A stretch of 9,384 bases of DNA from Methanobrevibacter sp. (GTDB lineage Archaea; Methanobacteriota; Methanobacteria; Methanobacteriales; Methanobacteriaceae): NCBI GenBank assembly GCA_021442885.1, contig JABUVA010000013.1, positions 1 to 9,384 on the forward strand, in the 5' to 3' direction. Shown here piece after piece: positions 1 to 6,502 of this stretch (within the stretch, counting starts at the first letter, position 1; each line of letters opens with the position of its first letter). A program made the translations under genes and the position numbers. The notes beneath the pieces are model-generated. The model was given only the letters and a program-made list of their open reading frames with translations. It had not been told where the DNA came from and did no database searches.

Positions 1-16
1 TCGGTTTTTTAATCAT
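1..16 (-). CDS. Possible start of a further gene downstream of RIO1 (partial)
   Basis: On the minus strand an ATG at 16-14 opens a frame that reads M-I-K-K-P up to the window edge. No ribosome binding site can be seen just before it, and five codons cannot prove a gene. In many euryarchaea the aIF-1A and RIO1 genes are followed by a KH-domain protein related to Pno1/Dim2, and the position would suit that. The identity is inference from neighbourhood only. No oligo-T terminator separates RIO1 from this point, which fits continued transcription. Confidence 0.2.
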
Positions 17-45
17 AGCTTAAAAATAAGGGTCTAAAATAATAG

Positions 46-822
46 CTATGAGAATTTTGGATTTATATATTCATAAACTTCTTCAGTGGATGTTTTAACA
101 CCTAGTTTTTTATATTCGTGTACAAGTGTTTTTACATCTCTTTCAAAGAGTTCTTTTGCAATTGGGTTATCTAGAACTACTGATTGTGAAACATCGATTA
201 TTACTGGTTTTTCTTCATGGTTTAATATGTTAAAATTAGATAAATCACCATGTACTAGCTTTGCTTCATTTACAAATAGCTTTAATTCTACTAGTAATTG
301 ATTAAAAAAGTTTTCTGGATTTTCGGGTCTTTGATCTTTTACAGTATTTGATGGTCTTCCCTCTTCATCACCAATAAATTCCATTATAAGAACATTGTTT
401 GAATGTGTTATTGGTTTTGGAACTGTTACTCCTGCTTTATATAGTCTTGTTAGGTTTTTAAGTTCCTTACTAACCCAGTTGTATATTACTTGTCTTTTGT
501 TTTTTGTTTTTACATTGAATCTTGGATCTCCATCAATGTAGTAGTTCATTTTTTTAAAATCAGAAGTAGCTATTCTATATACTTTCACTGCTACTATAGT
601 GTTATTTTTCCTAATGCCTTTTAGGACATTTGCTTCTTTACCTGTACTTATTGCTCCGTTAAGTACATCTATGTATCCTTGATTAGCTAGTTTGTATAGG
701 GTTTCTAATGTTGTTTTATCAAATATTTCGCTTCCTACTTTCCTATCTGAACTATCTTTTTTTTGTTTTTGTTCAGCCATATCTTGGATTTTCTTATCTG
801 CTTTAGCTATTTTAGGATCCAT
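46..822 (-). CDS. rio1: RIO1-type serine/threonine protein kinase
   Basis: Atypical protein kinase/ATPase of the RIO1 family, which in archaea and eukaryotes takes part in maturation of the small ribosomal subunit. The 258-residue length is typical of archaeal RIO1. An N-terminal charged helical stretch (about 1-30) leads into the kinase fold. Visible motifs are the nucleotide loop STGKEANV (59-66), the ATP-binding lysine in AVKVYR (K80), the hinge LIMEFIGDE (145-153), the catalytic loop HGDLSNFN (191-198, with D193 and N198) and the metal-binding IDVSQSV (209-215, with D210). All catalytic residues are present, so it should be active. The ATG at 822 is preceded only by a weak TGAT element. 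The gene lies 32 bases downstream of aIF-1A on the same strand, an archaeal pairing that links translation initiation to 30S biogenesis, and is probably co-transcribed with it. Family assignment is firm; the natural substrate is unknown. Confidence 0.96.
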   Translation of the reverse strand: MDPKIAKADKKIQDMAEQKQKKDSSDRKVGSEIFDKTTLETLYKLANQGYIDVLNGAISTGKEANVLKGIRKNNTIVAVKVYRIATSDFKKMNYYIDGDPRFNVKTKNKRQVIYNWVSKELKNLTRLYKAGVTVPKPITHSNNVLIMEFIGDEEGRPSNTVKDQRPENPENFFNQLLVELKLFVNEAKLVHGDLSNFNILNHEEKPVIIDVSQSVVLDNPIAKELFERDVKTLVHEYKKLGVKTSTEEVYEYINPKFS

Positions 823-854
823 TTAAATCATTTTTATAAAAAAAGAAAAAAGGT

Positions 855-1157
855 TTACATTTTTAAGTATCCTTTTCTTTCAAGCCAGTTGGATTCTGTT
901 TTTGTGTATCTCCATATTACATCTGCTTTTTCATCAGTTTGGAAATCCCATGGTTTTACAAGAATCACGTCTCCTTCACGAATCCAGATACGTTTTTTCA
1001 TTTTTCCAGGTATTCTAGTCATTCTTATGTTTCCATCGGCACATCTGACTTTTAGTTTTCCATGTCCCATGATTTGTTCAACTACTCCTGGTATTTCTCC
1101 TTTTTTAGGTGTTCTTACTCTTCTATATTCTTGTTGGTTTTTATCTGGTTTTGACAA
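855..1157 (-). CDS. eif1A: Translation initiation factor aIF-1A
   Basis: Archaeal homologue of eIF1A and bacterial IF1, which binds the A site of the small subunit during initiation. The 100-residue protein has the family layout: a basic N-terminal tail (1-18, including RRVRTPKKGE), an OB/S1-like barrel (about 20-85) with the signature CADGNIRMTRIPGKMKKRIW (39-58) and GDVILVKPW (62-70), then a short C-terminal helix ending in YLKM. The start is a TTG at 1157-1155. It is supported by a strong GGGGGAG ribosome binding site at 1169-1163, five bases upstream, and by an in-frame stop at 1175-1173 with no ATG between. The nearby ATG at 1171-1169 is out of frame. It is the first gene of a probable two- or three-gene unit with rio1 and is divergent from moeA. 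Confidence 0.97.
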   Translation of the reverse strand: MSKPDKNQQEYRRVRTPKKGEIPGVVEQIMGHGKLKVRCADGNIRMTRIPGKMKKRIWIREGDVILVKPWDFQTDEKADVIWRYTKTESNWLERKGYLKM

Positions 1158-1162
1158 ATACT

Positions 1163-1169
1163 CTCCCCC
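1163..1169 (-). promoter_or_regulatory. Strong ribosome binding site deciding the TTG start of aIF-1A
   Basis: Read on the minus strand this is GGGGGAG, five bases before the TTG at 1157. It is the most G-rich stretch of the surrounding AT-rich region and matches the GGAG core of the archaeal Shine-Dalgarno sequence. It supports the non-ATG start. Confidence 0.7.
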
Positions 1170-1317
1170 ATTTTATATAAAATAACATTTGTTAAAAAAA
1201 TATTATAATTAATGTATATTTTTTTATTTTATTATATATTAATATGTTGTGATGTAGCTTGATATTAGAAATATTTAAAATAATTGTTTTATATATTATA
1301 TCTTAAGTAATGGGTTG
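1170..1317. promoter_or_regulatory. Divergent promoter region between aIF-1A and moeA
   Basis: This almost pure A/T intergenic stretch must hold the promoters of both flanking transcription units. For moeA the clearest archaeal TATA-like element is TTTTATATATTATA at 1287-1300. A start about 25 bases beyond it would fall near the start codon and give a very short leader. TTTAAAATAA around 1275-1284 is an alternative that would give a short 5' leader. For aIF-1A (minus strand), TTATAATATT around 1200-1209 is a candidate TATA box with a start near 1180. An 11-base perfect A/T inverted repeat (1193-1203 with 1216-1226, 12-base spacer) lies on the aIF-1A side. The boxes are read by eye, and in such AT-rich sequence the exact choice is uncertain. 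Confidence 0.5.
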
Positions 1318-2556
1318 ATGTATGTGGGAACAGAATTTTTAAAGATTAAGGAATCTGAAGATGCAATTGATATTATTCAGAATTTATTTGATAAGTATTA
1401 TTCACCAGAAAGTGAAGAAATACCAGTAGCTGATGCATATGGTAGAGTACTTTTTTGTGATGTTCTAAGCCAAATGGATTTTCCTCCATTTGACAAGGCA
1501 TTAAAAGATGGTTTTGCTGTTAAAGCTGAAGATACATTTGGTGCAAATGATGAAATTCCTAATAGTTTAGAGGTAATTGATTTTCTTGAAGCAGGTTCTA
1601 CAACAGAAAAAATAGTTGAAAATGGAAAAACTATTGAAATAAGTACAGGAGCAGCTATGCCTCAAGGTGCAGATGCAGTTGTAATGGTTGAATACTGTGA
1701 TAAAAAAGGAGATTCAGTAGATATTCTAAAAAGTGCAACACCTACCTTAGATGTAGCTAAAAAAGGATCAGATATTGAAAAAGGAAAACTTTTAATGGAA
1801 AAAGGATCACTACTAACACCAGGTAAAATTGGAGTATTACTTTCACAAGGATTTGAAACAGTTAAAGTATTTAAAAAACCTTCTCTTGGAGTTATATCAA
1901 CTGGAAATGAAATTGTAACTCAAGATATGGAATTAACATATGGTAAAATATTTGATGTAAATGGAAATATGATAAAAAACGATGCAATATCCTGTGGAGC
2001 TAATGGAGAATTTTTAGGAATTGTAAAAGATGATTATAATCAATTAAAAACAAAAATACAAGAATCATTAAATAAAGTAGATATTCTAATTTGTTCAGGA
2101 GGAACATCAGCAGGACTTGGAGATGTAGTAAAACATGTACTTGATGAATTAGGACAAGTCTACATTCATGGAATCTCAGTTCAACCAGGAAAACCAACAA
2201 TTGTTGGTGTTGTAGATGGTAAAATTATTATAGGTCTTCCAGGTAATCCAGTATCAGCACTAATGATATTTAATGTATTTGTAGCTCCAGCTATTACTAA
2301 ACTATCAGGAATTAATTATGATTTTGCAAAAAACACAACTAAAGGAATACTACAAAAAAGAATACACTCACCAGTAGGAAGAATGCAATACCAACTAGTT
2401 AAAATAGATGGAGATAAAATTTACCCAATATTTAAAGATTCAGGAGCAATATTCTCACTATCAACAGCTGATGGATATGTAAAAGTATTAAAATCAGTTG
2501 AACTTATTGACAAAGGAGAAGAATTAGAAGTATTTTTATTTAATAAATTAATATAA
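1318..2556 (+). CDS. moeA: Molybdopterin molybdenumtransferase MoeA
   Basis: MoeA inserts molybdate (or tungstate, in many methanogens) into adenylylated molybdopterin, the last common step of cofactor synthesis needed for formylmethanofuran and formate dehydrogenases. The product is about 412 residues, the normal size. Signatures, numbered from the ATG at 1318: PPFDKALKDGFAV (56-68), GAAMPQGADAVVMVE (111-125), LGVISTGNEIV (190-200), the MoCF-domain core SGGTSAGLGD (260-269) and GLPGNPVSA (306-314), then a small C-terminal beta domain (about 335-412). In the first motif the family usually has a Met-Asp-Gly-Tyr run; here Met is replaced by Lys while Asp (D64) stays. The start is uncertain: TTG 1315, ATG 1318 and GTG 1324 are in frame. 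GTG 1324 would begin MGTEFLKI and has GGTTGAT four bases upstream, the same spacing as the AGGTGAT of the phosphatase gene. First gene of a three-gene plus-strand unit. Confidence 0.95.
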   Translation: MYVGTEFLKIKESEDAIDIIQNLFDKYYSPESEEIPVADAYGRVLFCDVLSQMDFPPFDKALKDGFAVKAEDTFGANDEIPNSLEVIDFLEAGSTTEKIVENGKTIEISTGAAMPQGADAVVMVEYCDKKGDSVDILKSATPTLDVAKKGSDIEKGKLLMEKGSLLTPGKIGVLLSQGFETVKVFKKPSLGVISTGNEIVTQDMELTYGKIFDVNGNMIKNDAISCGANGEFLGIVKDDYNQLKTKIQESLNKVDILICSGGTSAGLGDVVKHVLDELGQVYIHGISVQPGKPTIVGVVDGKIIIGLPGNPVSALMIFNVFVAPAITKLSGINYDFAKNTTKGILQKRIHSPVGRMQYQLVKIDGDKIYPIFKDSGAIFSLSTADGYVKVLKSVELIDKGEELEVFLFNKLI

Positions 2557-2572
2557 CCAGGAGAATTGTAAA

Positions 2573-3043
2573 ATGGAAATTCAAGAAAAACACATACCAG
2601 ATAATAAATTAGCTATAATAAATTACAAAGGACCAATTGAAGATATGGATGTTCTACTAGCAAAACTAATGGGATGGATTGAAGAAGAAGAAATAACAGT
2701 AGAAGGACAACCATTTATCATATACTACTCACCAAGACATGAAGTTGGAAATGGTGAAGACGTTGTCTATGATGTTGGAATAGTCCTAGGAGAAGATGAA
2801 GACCCAGATAAAACAGAATTAATAAGAATAGTTGATTTATTTGAACATAATGTACTAGCAGGTATTCATAAAGGACCTACGGATTCAATAATGGATACTT
2901 ATGAAAAAATCGTTAATTATGCAACTAGTAATAGCTATGATATTATAGGTTCTCCAACAGAAGTTTTAATTAAAAGTAAATATAATGAAGATAATAAAGA
3001 TAATTATATAACAGAAATTAGAGTTCCTATTATTAAAATTTAA
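2573..3043 (+). CDS. Stand-alone GyrI-like (AraC effector-binding) domain protein
   Basis: A 156-residue protein with the GyrI-like/AraC effector-binding fold, a duplicated SHS2-type module that binds small molecules in a central cavity. Family-like features are IPDNKLAIINYKGP (8-21), a helix leading to GWIEEEE (34-40), GQPFIIYYSPRHE (45-57), then the second half with VLAGIHKGPTDSI (94-106), the helix around DTYEKIVNYA (108-117), GSPTEVLIK (126-134) and YITEIRVPI (145-153). The Glu in TEV and the YITEIR strand are typical. No helix-turn-helix domain is attached, so it is not a complete transcription regulator. Solitary members include ligand-binding proteins and some hydrolases of cyclopropane or other hydrophobic compounds; the ligand here cannot be told. 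AGGAGA at 2559-2564 lies eight bases before the ATG, and the gap from moeA is 16 bases, so co-transcription is likely. Confidence 0.8.
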   Translation: MEIQEKHIPDNKLAIINYKGPIEDMDVLLAKLMGWIEEEEITVEGQPFIIYYSPRHEVGNGEDVVYDVGIVLGEDEDPDKTELIRIVDLFEHNVLAGIHKGPTDSIMDTYEKIVNYATSNSYDIIGSPTEVLIKSKYNEDNKDNYITEIRVPIIKI

Positions 3044-3064
3044 AAATTTTTCCCAGGTGTTTAG

Positions 3065-3313
3065 ATGTTTGGTAAAAAAACAGACTTTGATAGAAAAGTA
3101 AAAGAGTTATCTAAGAAAAATGATATAGAAACCTTTAAACAAATTAGAGGTTTTGATATTTCATTGAAAAAAATCGACTTTCAAATGGAGCGTTTATCAA
3201 AAGAGAAAATTAAAGATTTTGAAATTAATAAAGAACCACTTTCTAATTATTTAGAAATGGGAAGTAAAGATCCTTTTGTAGATAAAATGAGGGAGAGATT
3301 AGATAAGTTATAA
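3065..3313 (+). CDS. Unrecognised 82-residue charged protein
   Basis: I do not recognise a family. The product is soluble, with no signal peptide, membrane segment or cysteine. It is highly charged: about 16 Lys and 5 Arg against 17 Asp/Glu in 82 residues. Helix-forming stretches run at about 6-25 and 32-52, and the C-terminal helix ends in MRERLDKL. The central and C-terminal halves hold short conserved-looking turns (EPLSNYLEMG, 57-66, then SKDPFVDKM, 67-75). A good AGGTG ribosome binding site at 3055-3059 precedes the ATG by five bases, and codon use matches the neighbours, so it looks like a real gene. It starts 21 bases after the GyrI-like gene and ends the moeA unit. The stop is eight bases from the end of the convergent SepCysS gene. 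Function unknown; a small helical adaptor or nucleic-acid-associated protein is possible but unsupported. Confidence 0.75.
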   Translation: MFGKKTDFDRKVKELSKKNDIETFKQIRGFDISLKKIDFQMERLSKEKIKDFEINKEPLSNYLEMGSKDPFVDKMRERLDKL

Positions 3314-3323
3314 TCTCCTTATC
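3295..3323. terminator. Overlapping alternative hairpins at the convergent gene junction
   Basis: Two perfect inverted repeats interleave here: GAGATTA (3295-3301) with TAATCTC (3311-3317), nine-base loop, and GATAAG (3302-3307) with CTTATC (3318-3323), ten-base loop. They are mutually exclusive or partly competing. They cover the stop codon of the 82-residue gene and touch that of SepCysS. A bidirectional termination or 3'-end role is plausible from position, but no long oligo-T tract follows on either strand, so the call is tentative. Confidence 0.35.
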
Positions 3324-4458
3324 ATTTATATTTTTCAACTATTTCTTTAAAGGAATCTGCAATATAATCCCTTTGATTTTTACTCATTCCATAGGTACTA
3401 CATTTAAACCATTCAGTTTGCCCTCTTTTTATACCTACTATATTTCTATTTTTAAGCTCTTCATAAAGATAAAATCCTTTTCTTGAATGATTTTTACCAA
3501 TTTCATGTAAAACTGGAGTATCAAATCTTACAAGGTCATGATTAGTTGGCCTAACACCTACTTGTTCTATTCCATCAATTTCTGTAAGTTTATCTACAAA
3601 ATCACGACTTAATTTAACTTCCTCATCCCATTTATTTACTCTTTCAACAACTTTTGGAAGAGAAGCCATTAAAGTAGCTATTGGTGTGCCTCTTGAAGTA
3701 CATCCAAGTAATTCCACTTCCTTTTTTTCATGTCTAGGTGAACGTTTAAGCATATCTTCAGCATGTTCATCTTTTATTGCAAGAACACCAATAGGTCCTG
3801 ATGCAGCCATACTTTTATGTCCACTTCCAACAACAAAATCTAAATCCCATTTATTTGTTTTAATAGGCATTCTACCCATTCCATAAGCAGAATTTAAAAG
3901 TGAAACAACTCCTAGGTCTTTACAGATTTTACCAAATTTTTTAGCATCAGTTACATTACCATAATCACCATCAACATGTGTTAAAAGAGCTAACTTGATT
4001 TCTCCAACATCATCAATAGCATTTTCTAAGGTTTCTCTGTATTTATCCATAGTAATTTCATGTTTAGAATCTCCAGAATCAGGAACTTCAATAATATTTA
4101 CTCTTGCACGTTCTGCAGCTAAATGGCTTGTGTAATGTGCATTTCCATCTACTACAATTGTATCTCCAGGTTCACATATTTTATTAATTACTATGTATTT
4201 ACTTTCTCTAGCTCCATGTGTTGTTCTAACAATATCAGCATCAATAAATTTAGCTAAATCATCAAGAAAACCATTAATTGAAGGTTTATTAACTTGATCT
4301 AACCTACCTTCACAGTAATCACAGACACTATATCCATCACCAAATTCATATAAAGCCCGTCTAGCTTCGGGTGTTAGCATTCCAGCTCTTTGAAGAGGAT
4401 TTAAGTTTAAATTTTCTCGTTCTACATGTCTTGTTAAATTATAATCAGAACACTCCAT
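3322..4458 (-). CDS. pscS: O-phosphoseryl-tRNA:cysteinyl-tRNA synthase (SepCysS)
   Basis: PLP-dependent enzyme that converts Sep-tRNA(Cys), made by SepRS, into Cys-tRNA(Cys) with a sulfur donor. It is the tRNA-dependent cysteine route of methanogens, usually working with SepRS and the scaffold SepCysE. The 378-residue protein begins with the family-typical [13 protein letters not shown] (14-26) and has the paired cysteines SVCDYCEGR (C46, C49), [14 protein letters not shown] (105-118) and HVDGDYGN (161-168). The PLP lysine is in [12 protein letters not shown] (K215), and the third conserved cysteine is in [11 protein letters not shown] (C253). The three cysteines C46, C49 and C253 match those known to carry persulfide and an iron-sulfur cluster in this family. 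An AGGTG ribosome binding site overlaps the stop of the preceding tldE gene. It is the last gene of the hypD operon. sepS and sepCysE are not in view. Assignment firm. Confidence 0.96.
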   Translation of the reverse strand: MECSDYNLTRHVERENLNLNPLQRAGMLTPEARRALYEFGDGYSVCDYCEGRLDQVNKPSINGFLDDLAKFIDADIVRTTHGARESKYIVINKICEPGDTIVVDGNAHYTSHLAAERARVNIIEVPDSGDSKHEITMDKYRETLENAIDDVGEIKLALLTHVDGDYGNVTDAKKFGKICKDLGVVSLLNSAYGMGRMPIKTNKWDLDFVVGSGHKSMAASGPIGVLAIKDEHAEDMLKRSPRHEKKEVELLGCTSRGTPIATLMASLPKVVERVNKWDEEVKLSRDFVDKLTEIDGIEQVGVRPTNHDLVRFDTPVLHEIGKNHSRKGFYLYEELKNRNIVGIKRGQTEWFKCSTYGMSKNQRDYIADSFKEIVEKYK

Positions 4459-4466
4459 TTTAACAC

Positions 4467-5777
4467 CTAATTTTCACCAATAACTCGTAAATCATGAACT
4501 AATATTTTAGGAATAACATATGATCCATATTGTTTTATTTCAGAATCAATTTTTTGACAGTTTTTAATTAACTCAAAAATATTTCCAGATATCATAGATT
4601 TTTTAATAGGTTTTGTTATCTCACCATTTTCAATTTTAAATGTATTATTTGCTTCTACTGAAAAGTCACCAGTAATTGGATTTGCAGTATGAGCTCCTAA
4701 AACATTTGATACAAAAACACCATTTTTAATTTCATCTAGCTTAACACTTTCTTTAAAATCAAATATTAAATTTGTTGGACCAACAGATGGTGTTGTTGTA
4801 AATCCTCTTATTGCATTTGAAGTACTTTTCGTATTTGCTTTATTTGCATTTTCAATATCATATAAAAATGAGTTTAAAACCCCATTTTCAACAAGAACAG
4901 TTTCTTTACTTACAGTTCCTTCACCATCAAAAGGAGCGGATCCTAGAAGGCCAGCTCTAGTAGCATCATCGATTATTGACAATTTTGAATCTGTGATTTC
5001 TGTACCTTCTTTTCCTTTAAGTAGTGATCTTCCACGTTCTACGTTTTCAGATGAGAAAGCTTGAATAAAAGTTGATAAAAGGCCTATAGCTGCATGATAA
5101 TCTAAAACAACATTATAATCATTAGTTTCTACATTTACTCCACCTAATGAATTTAATGCACGGTTTGAAACTTCTCTACTTAATTTATCTCCGTCTAGGT
5201 CTTTATAATTACATGAACTTATAGAATCATAAGCTGTTGAAATATCTCCGTCTTTAATTACATTTACAGATAGTCCAGAACCAAAACCAGTTTCTATTGC
5301 GCTTAAATTCACCCCATTTGAATTTAATACTGTAGTTTCAACTTCTACTCCTGAAAAACTTGATGATGTAACTTCACATCCTAAACTTTCTGTTATTTCA
5401 ATAATATTATTTAAAAAATCAATTGTATCATTTAAATCTAAATTTTTATAAGATTTATCGTAAATATCTTTAACTTCAATTTTTTTCTCAGGTATTGCAA
5501 ATGATATGTTTTCATTTTTTTTATTTAATTTAGTGTTTGATAAAGCCTGCTCTGTAGTTTCTTTAATTTTTGAAAAATCAGAAGTATATGCAAAACCCAC
5601 TTTACTATCCTTAATTACTCTAATACCAATACCTTCATCAATTTCTTCTTTAGCAAAGTTTAATTTATTCTTTTCAGATTCAAGATCAATAGATTTTTCT
5701 TGAATCATGAAAATCTCATATTCTTCAGCTATTGAGCTTACTTCACCTTTAACATCATCTGCAATATCACTTAACAT
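4467..5777 (-). CDS. tldE: TldE/PmbA family protein (TldD/TldE protease partner)
   Basis: Member of the TldD/PmbA family. In bacteria TldD and TldE form a heterodimeric metalloprotease that trims modified peptides; archaeal roles are little known. The 436-residue length is normal. Visible landmarks are the N-terminal domain with [17 protein letters not shown] (51-67), the linker strand [12 protein letters not shown] (226-237), RSLLKGKEG (250-258), the PFDGEG motif (282-287), [15 protein letters not shown] (323-337), and the C-terminal [13 protein letters not shown] (361-373) with MISGN (395-399). The HExxxH zinc motif of TldD is absent; only one His (H228) stands in the corresponding helix. 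That assigns the protein to the TldE/PmbA side. No tldD is adjacent. Its ATG follows the phosphatase stop directly (TAA-ATG), with GGAG eight bases upstream inside the previous gene, so coupled translation is likely. Confidence 0.92.
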   Translation of the reverse strand: MLSDIADDVKGEVSSIAEEYEIFMIQEKSIDLESEKNKLNFAKEEIDEGIGIRVIKDSKVGFAYTSDFSKIKETTEQALSNTKLNKKNENISFAIPEKKIEVKDIYDKSYKNLDLNDTIDFLNNIIEITESLGCEVTSSSFSGVEVETTVLNSNGVNLSAIETGFGSGLSVNVIKDGDISTAYDSISSCNYKDLDGDKLSREVSNRALNSLGGVNVETNDYNVVLDYHAAIGLLSTFIQAFSSENVERGRSLLKGKEGTEITDSKLSIIDDATRAGLLGSAPFDGEGTVSKETVLVENGVLNSFLYDIENANKANTKSTSNAIRGFTTTPSVGPTNLIFDFKESVKLDEIKNGVFVSNVLGAHTANPITGDFSVEANNTFKIENGEITKPIKKSMISGNIFELIKNCQKIDSEIKQYGSYVIPKILVHDLRVIGEN

Positions 5778-6491
5778 TTATTCAGCTCCAATAACAAATT
5801 TCTCAATAGCTTCTTTAACACCATCTCCAAATGGTTTTTCACAAACATAATCACTTTTTTCTTTAAGTTCCTCTTCAGCATTACCAACAGCAACTTTAAG
5901 TCCAGCTTCTTTTAAAAAGTCTATATCATTTGGACTGTCTCCAATTGCCATTACATTATTAATATCAATTCCAGTTTTTTCACATAGAATAGCTAAAGAT
6001 GAACCTTTATTTACTCTTTTATCTGTTATATGAATAGCAAATCCACTATCATAAATTTCGATTTTATCTAAATCTTCAAATCCTGCTAAAGCTCCTTCAA
6101 TAACTTCTATTGGAATAAGTTTATAATAAACAATTTCTGTTTCTCTATAATTGTTATCATCAGAGCTGATTTTTTCAAGTTTAGGACCTATTTTTTCAAG
6201 TAAATATTCATTAGCTTTATTTACATATTCTTTATCAGTCAATACCTCTACTCTGTTGTTATTTAATCCTTCTTTAAAAATAACTCCTCCATTTTCACTA
6301 ACAACGCCTCCACTTGAACCTAATAGTGTTGCTGTTGCATATCCATATGTTACAAGGTTTCCAGTTACAATTATTGTAGGTATTCCAAGTTTTTCAGCTT
6401 CTCTAATTGACTCCATAGCTGAATTACAAAGTCTTCTTTTATCATCTGTTATGGTTCCGTCTATATCTACTGCAATAGCTTCAATTTTCAT
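5778..6491 (-). CDS. pgp: Phosphoglycolate phosphatase, archaeal HAD type
   Basis: HAD-superfamily phosphatase of the archaeal phosphoglycolate phosphatase type (Thermoplasma TA0175 group), which hydrolyses 2-phosphoglycolate to glycolate and phosphate. The 237-residue protein shows all four HAD motifs: DIDGTITDD (9-17, nucleophile D9 and acid D11), VTGN (42-45), the motif III lysine in VNKGSS (K162), and MAIGDSPNDIDF (181-192, with D185 and D189). A C2-type cap lies between motifs II and III (about 65-155). The ATG at 6491 has a near-perfect AGGTGAT ribosome binding site (6502-6496). That site overlaps the end of hypD so that the hypD stop TGA is part of it. It sits in the middle of the hypD-tldE-pscS operon. 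Related Cof-type HAD enzymes act on sugar phosphates, so the substrate is a family-based assignment. Confidence 0.88.
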   Translation of the reverse strand: MKIEAIAVDIDGTITDDKRRLCNSAMESIREAEKLGIPTIIVTGNLVTYGYATATLLGSSGGVVSENGGVIFKEGLNNNRVEVLTDKEYVNKANEYLLEKIGPKLEKISSDDNNYRETEIVYYKLIPIEVIEGALAGFEDLDKIEIYDSGFAIHITDKRVNKGSSLAILCEKTGIDINNVMAIGDSPNDIDFLKEAGLKVAVGNAEEELKEKSDYVCEKPFGDGVKEAIEKFVIGAE

Positions 6492-6495
6492 TTAT

Positions 6496-6502
6496 ATCAC
6501 CT
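6496..6502 (-). promoter_or_regulatory. Ribosome binding site of the phosphatase overlapping the hypD stop
   Basis: On the minus strand AGGTGAT contains the last base pair of the final Arg codon and the complete TGA stop of hypD. It lies four bases before the phosphatase ATG. It is the best match in the window to the archaeal anti-Shine-Dalgarno consensus and suggests translational coupling. Confidence 0.75.

Noticed and set aside
1169..1171. ATG just upstream of aIF-1A as its start
   Set aside because: It is out of frame with the aIF-1A product; the TTG at 1157 has the correct frame and spacing from GGGGGAG.
86..1185. Plus-strand open frames at 86-301 and 763-1185
   Set aside because: They lie opposite rio1 and aIF-1A, have no ribosome binding site or family signature, and result from the A/T composition of the true minus-strand genes.
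2000..2200. Minus-strand open frame inside moeA
   Set aside because: Its Leu/Val/His-rich product is the shadow of the moeA reading frame; no start signals.
2573..3043. Full AraC/MerR-type transcription regulator
   Set aside because: Only the effector-binding domain is present; there is no helix-turn-helix region before or after it.
4467..5777. Active TldD-type zinc protease
   Set aside because: The HExxxH metal motif is missing, so the protein belongs to the TldE/PmbA side of the family.
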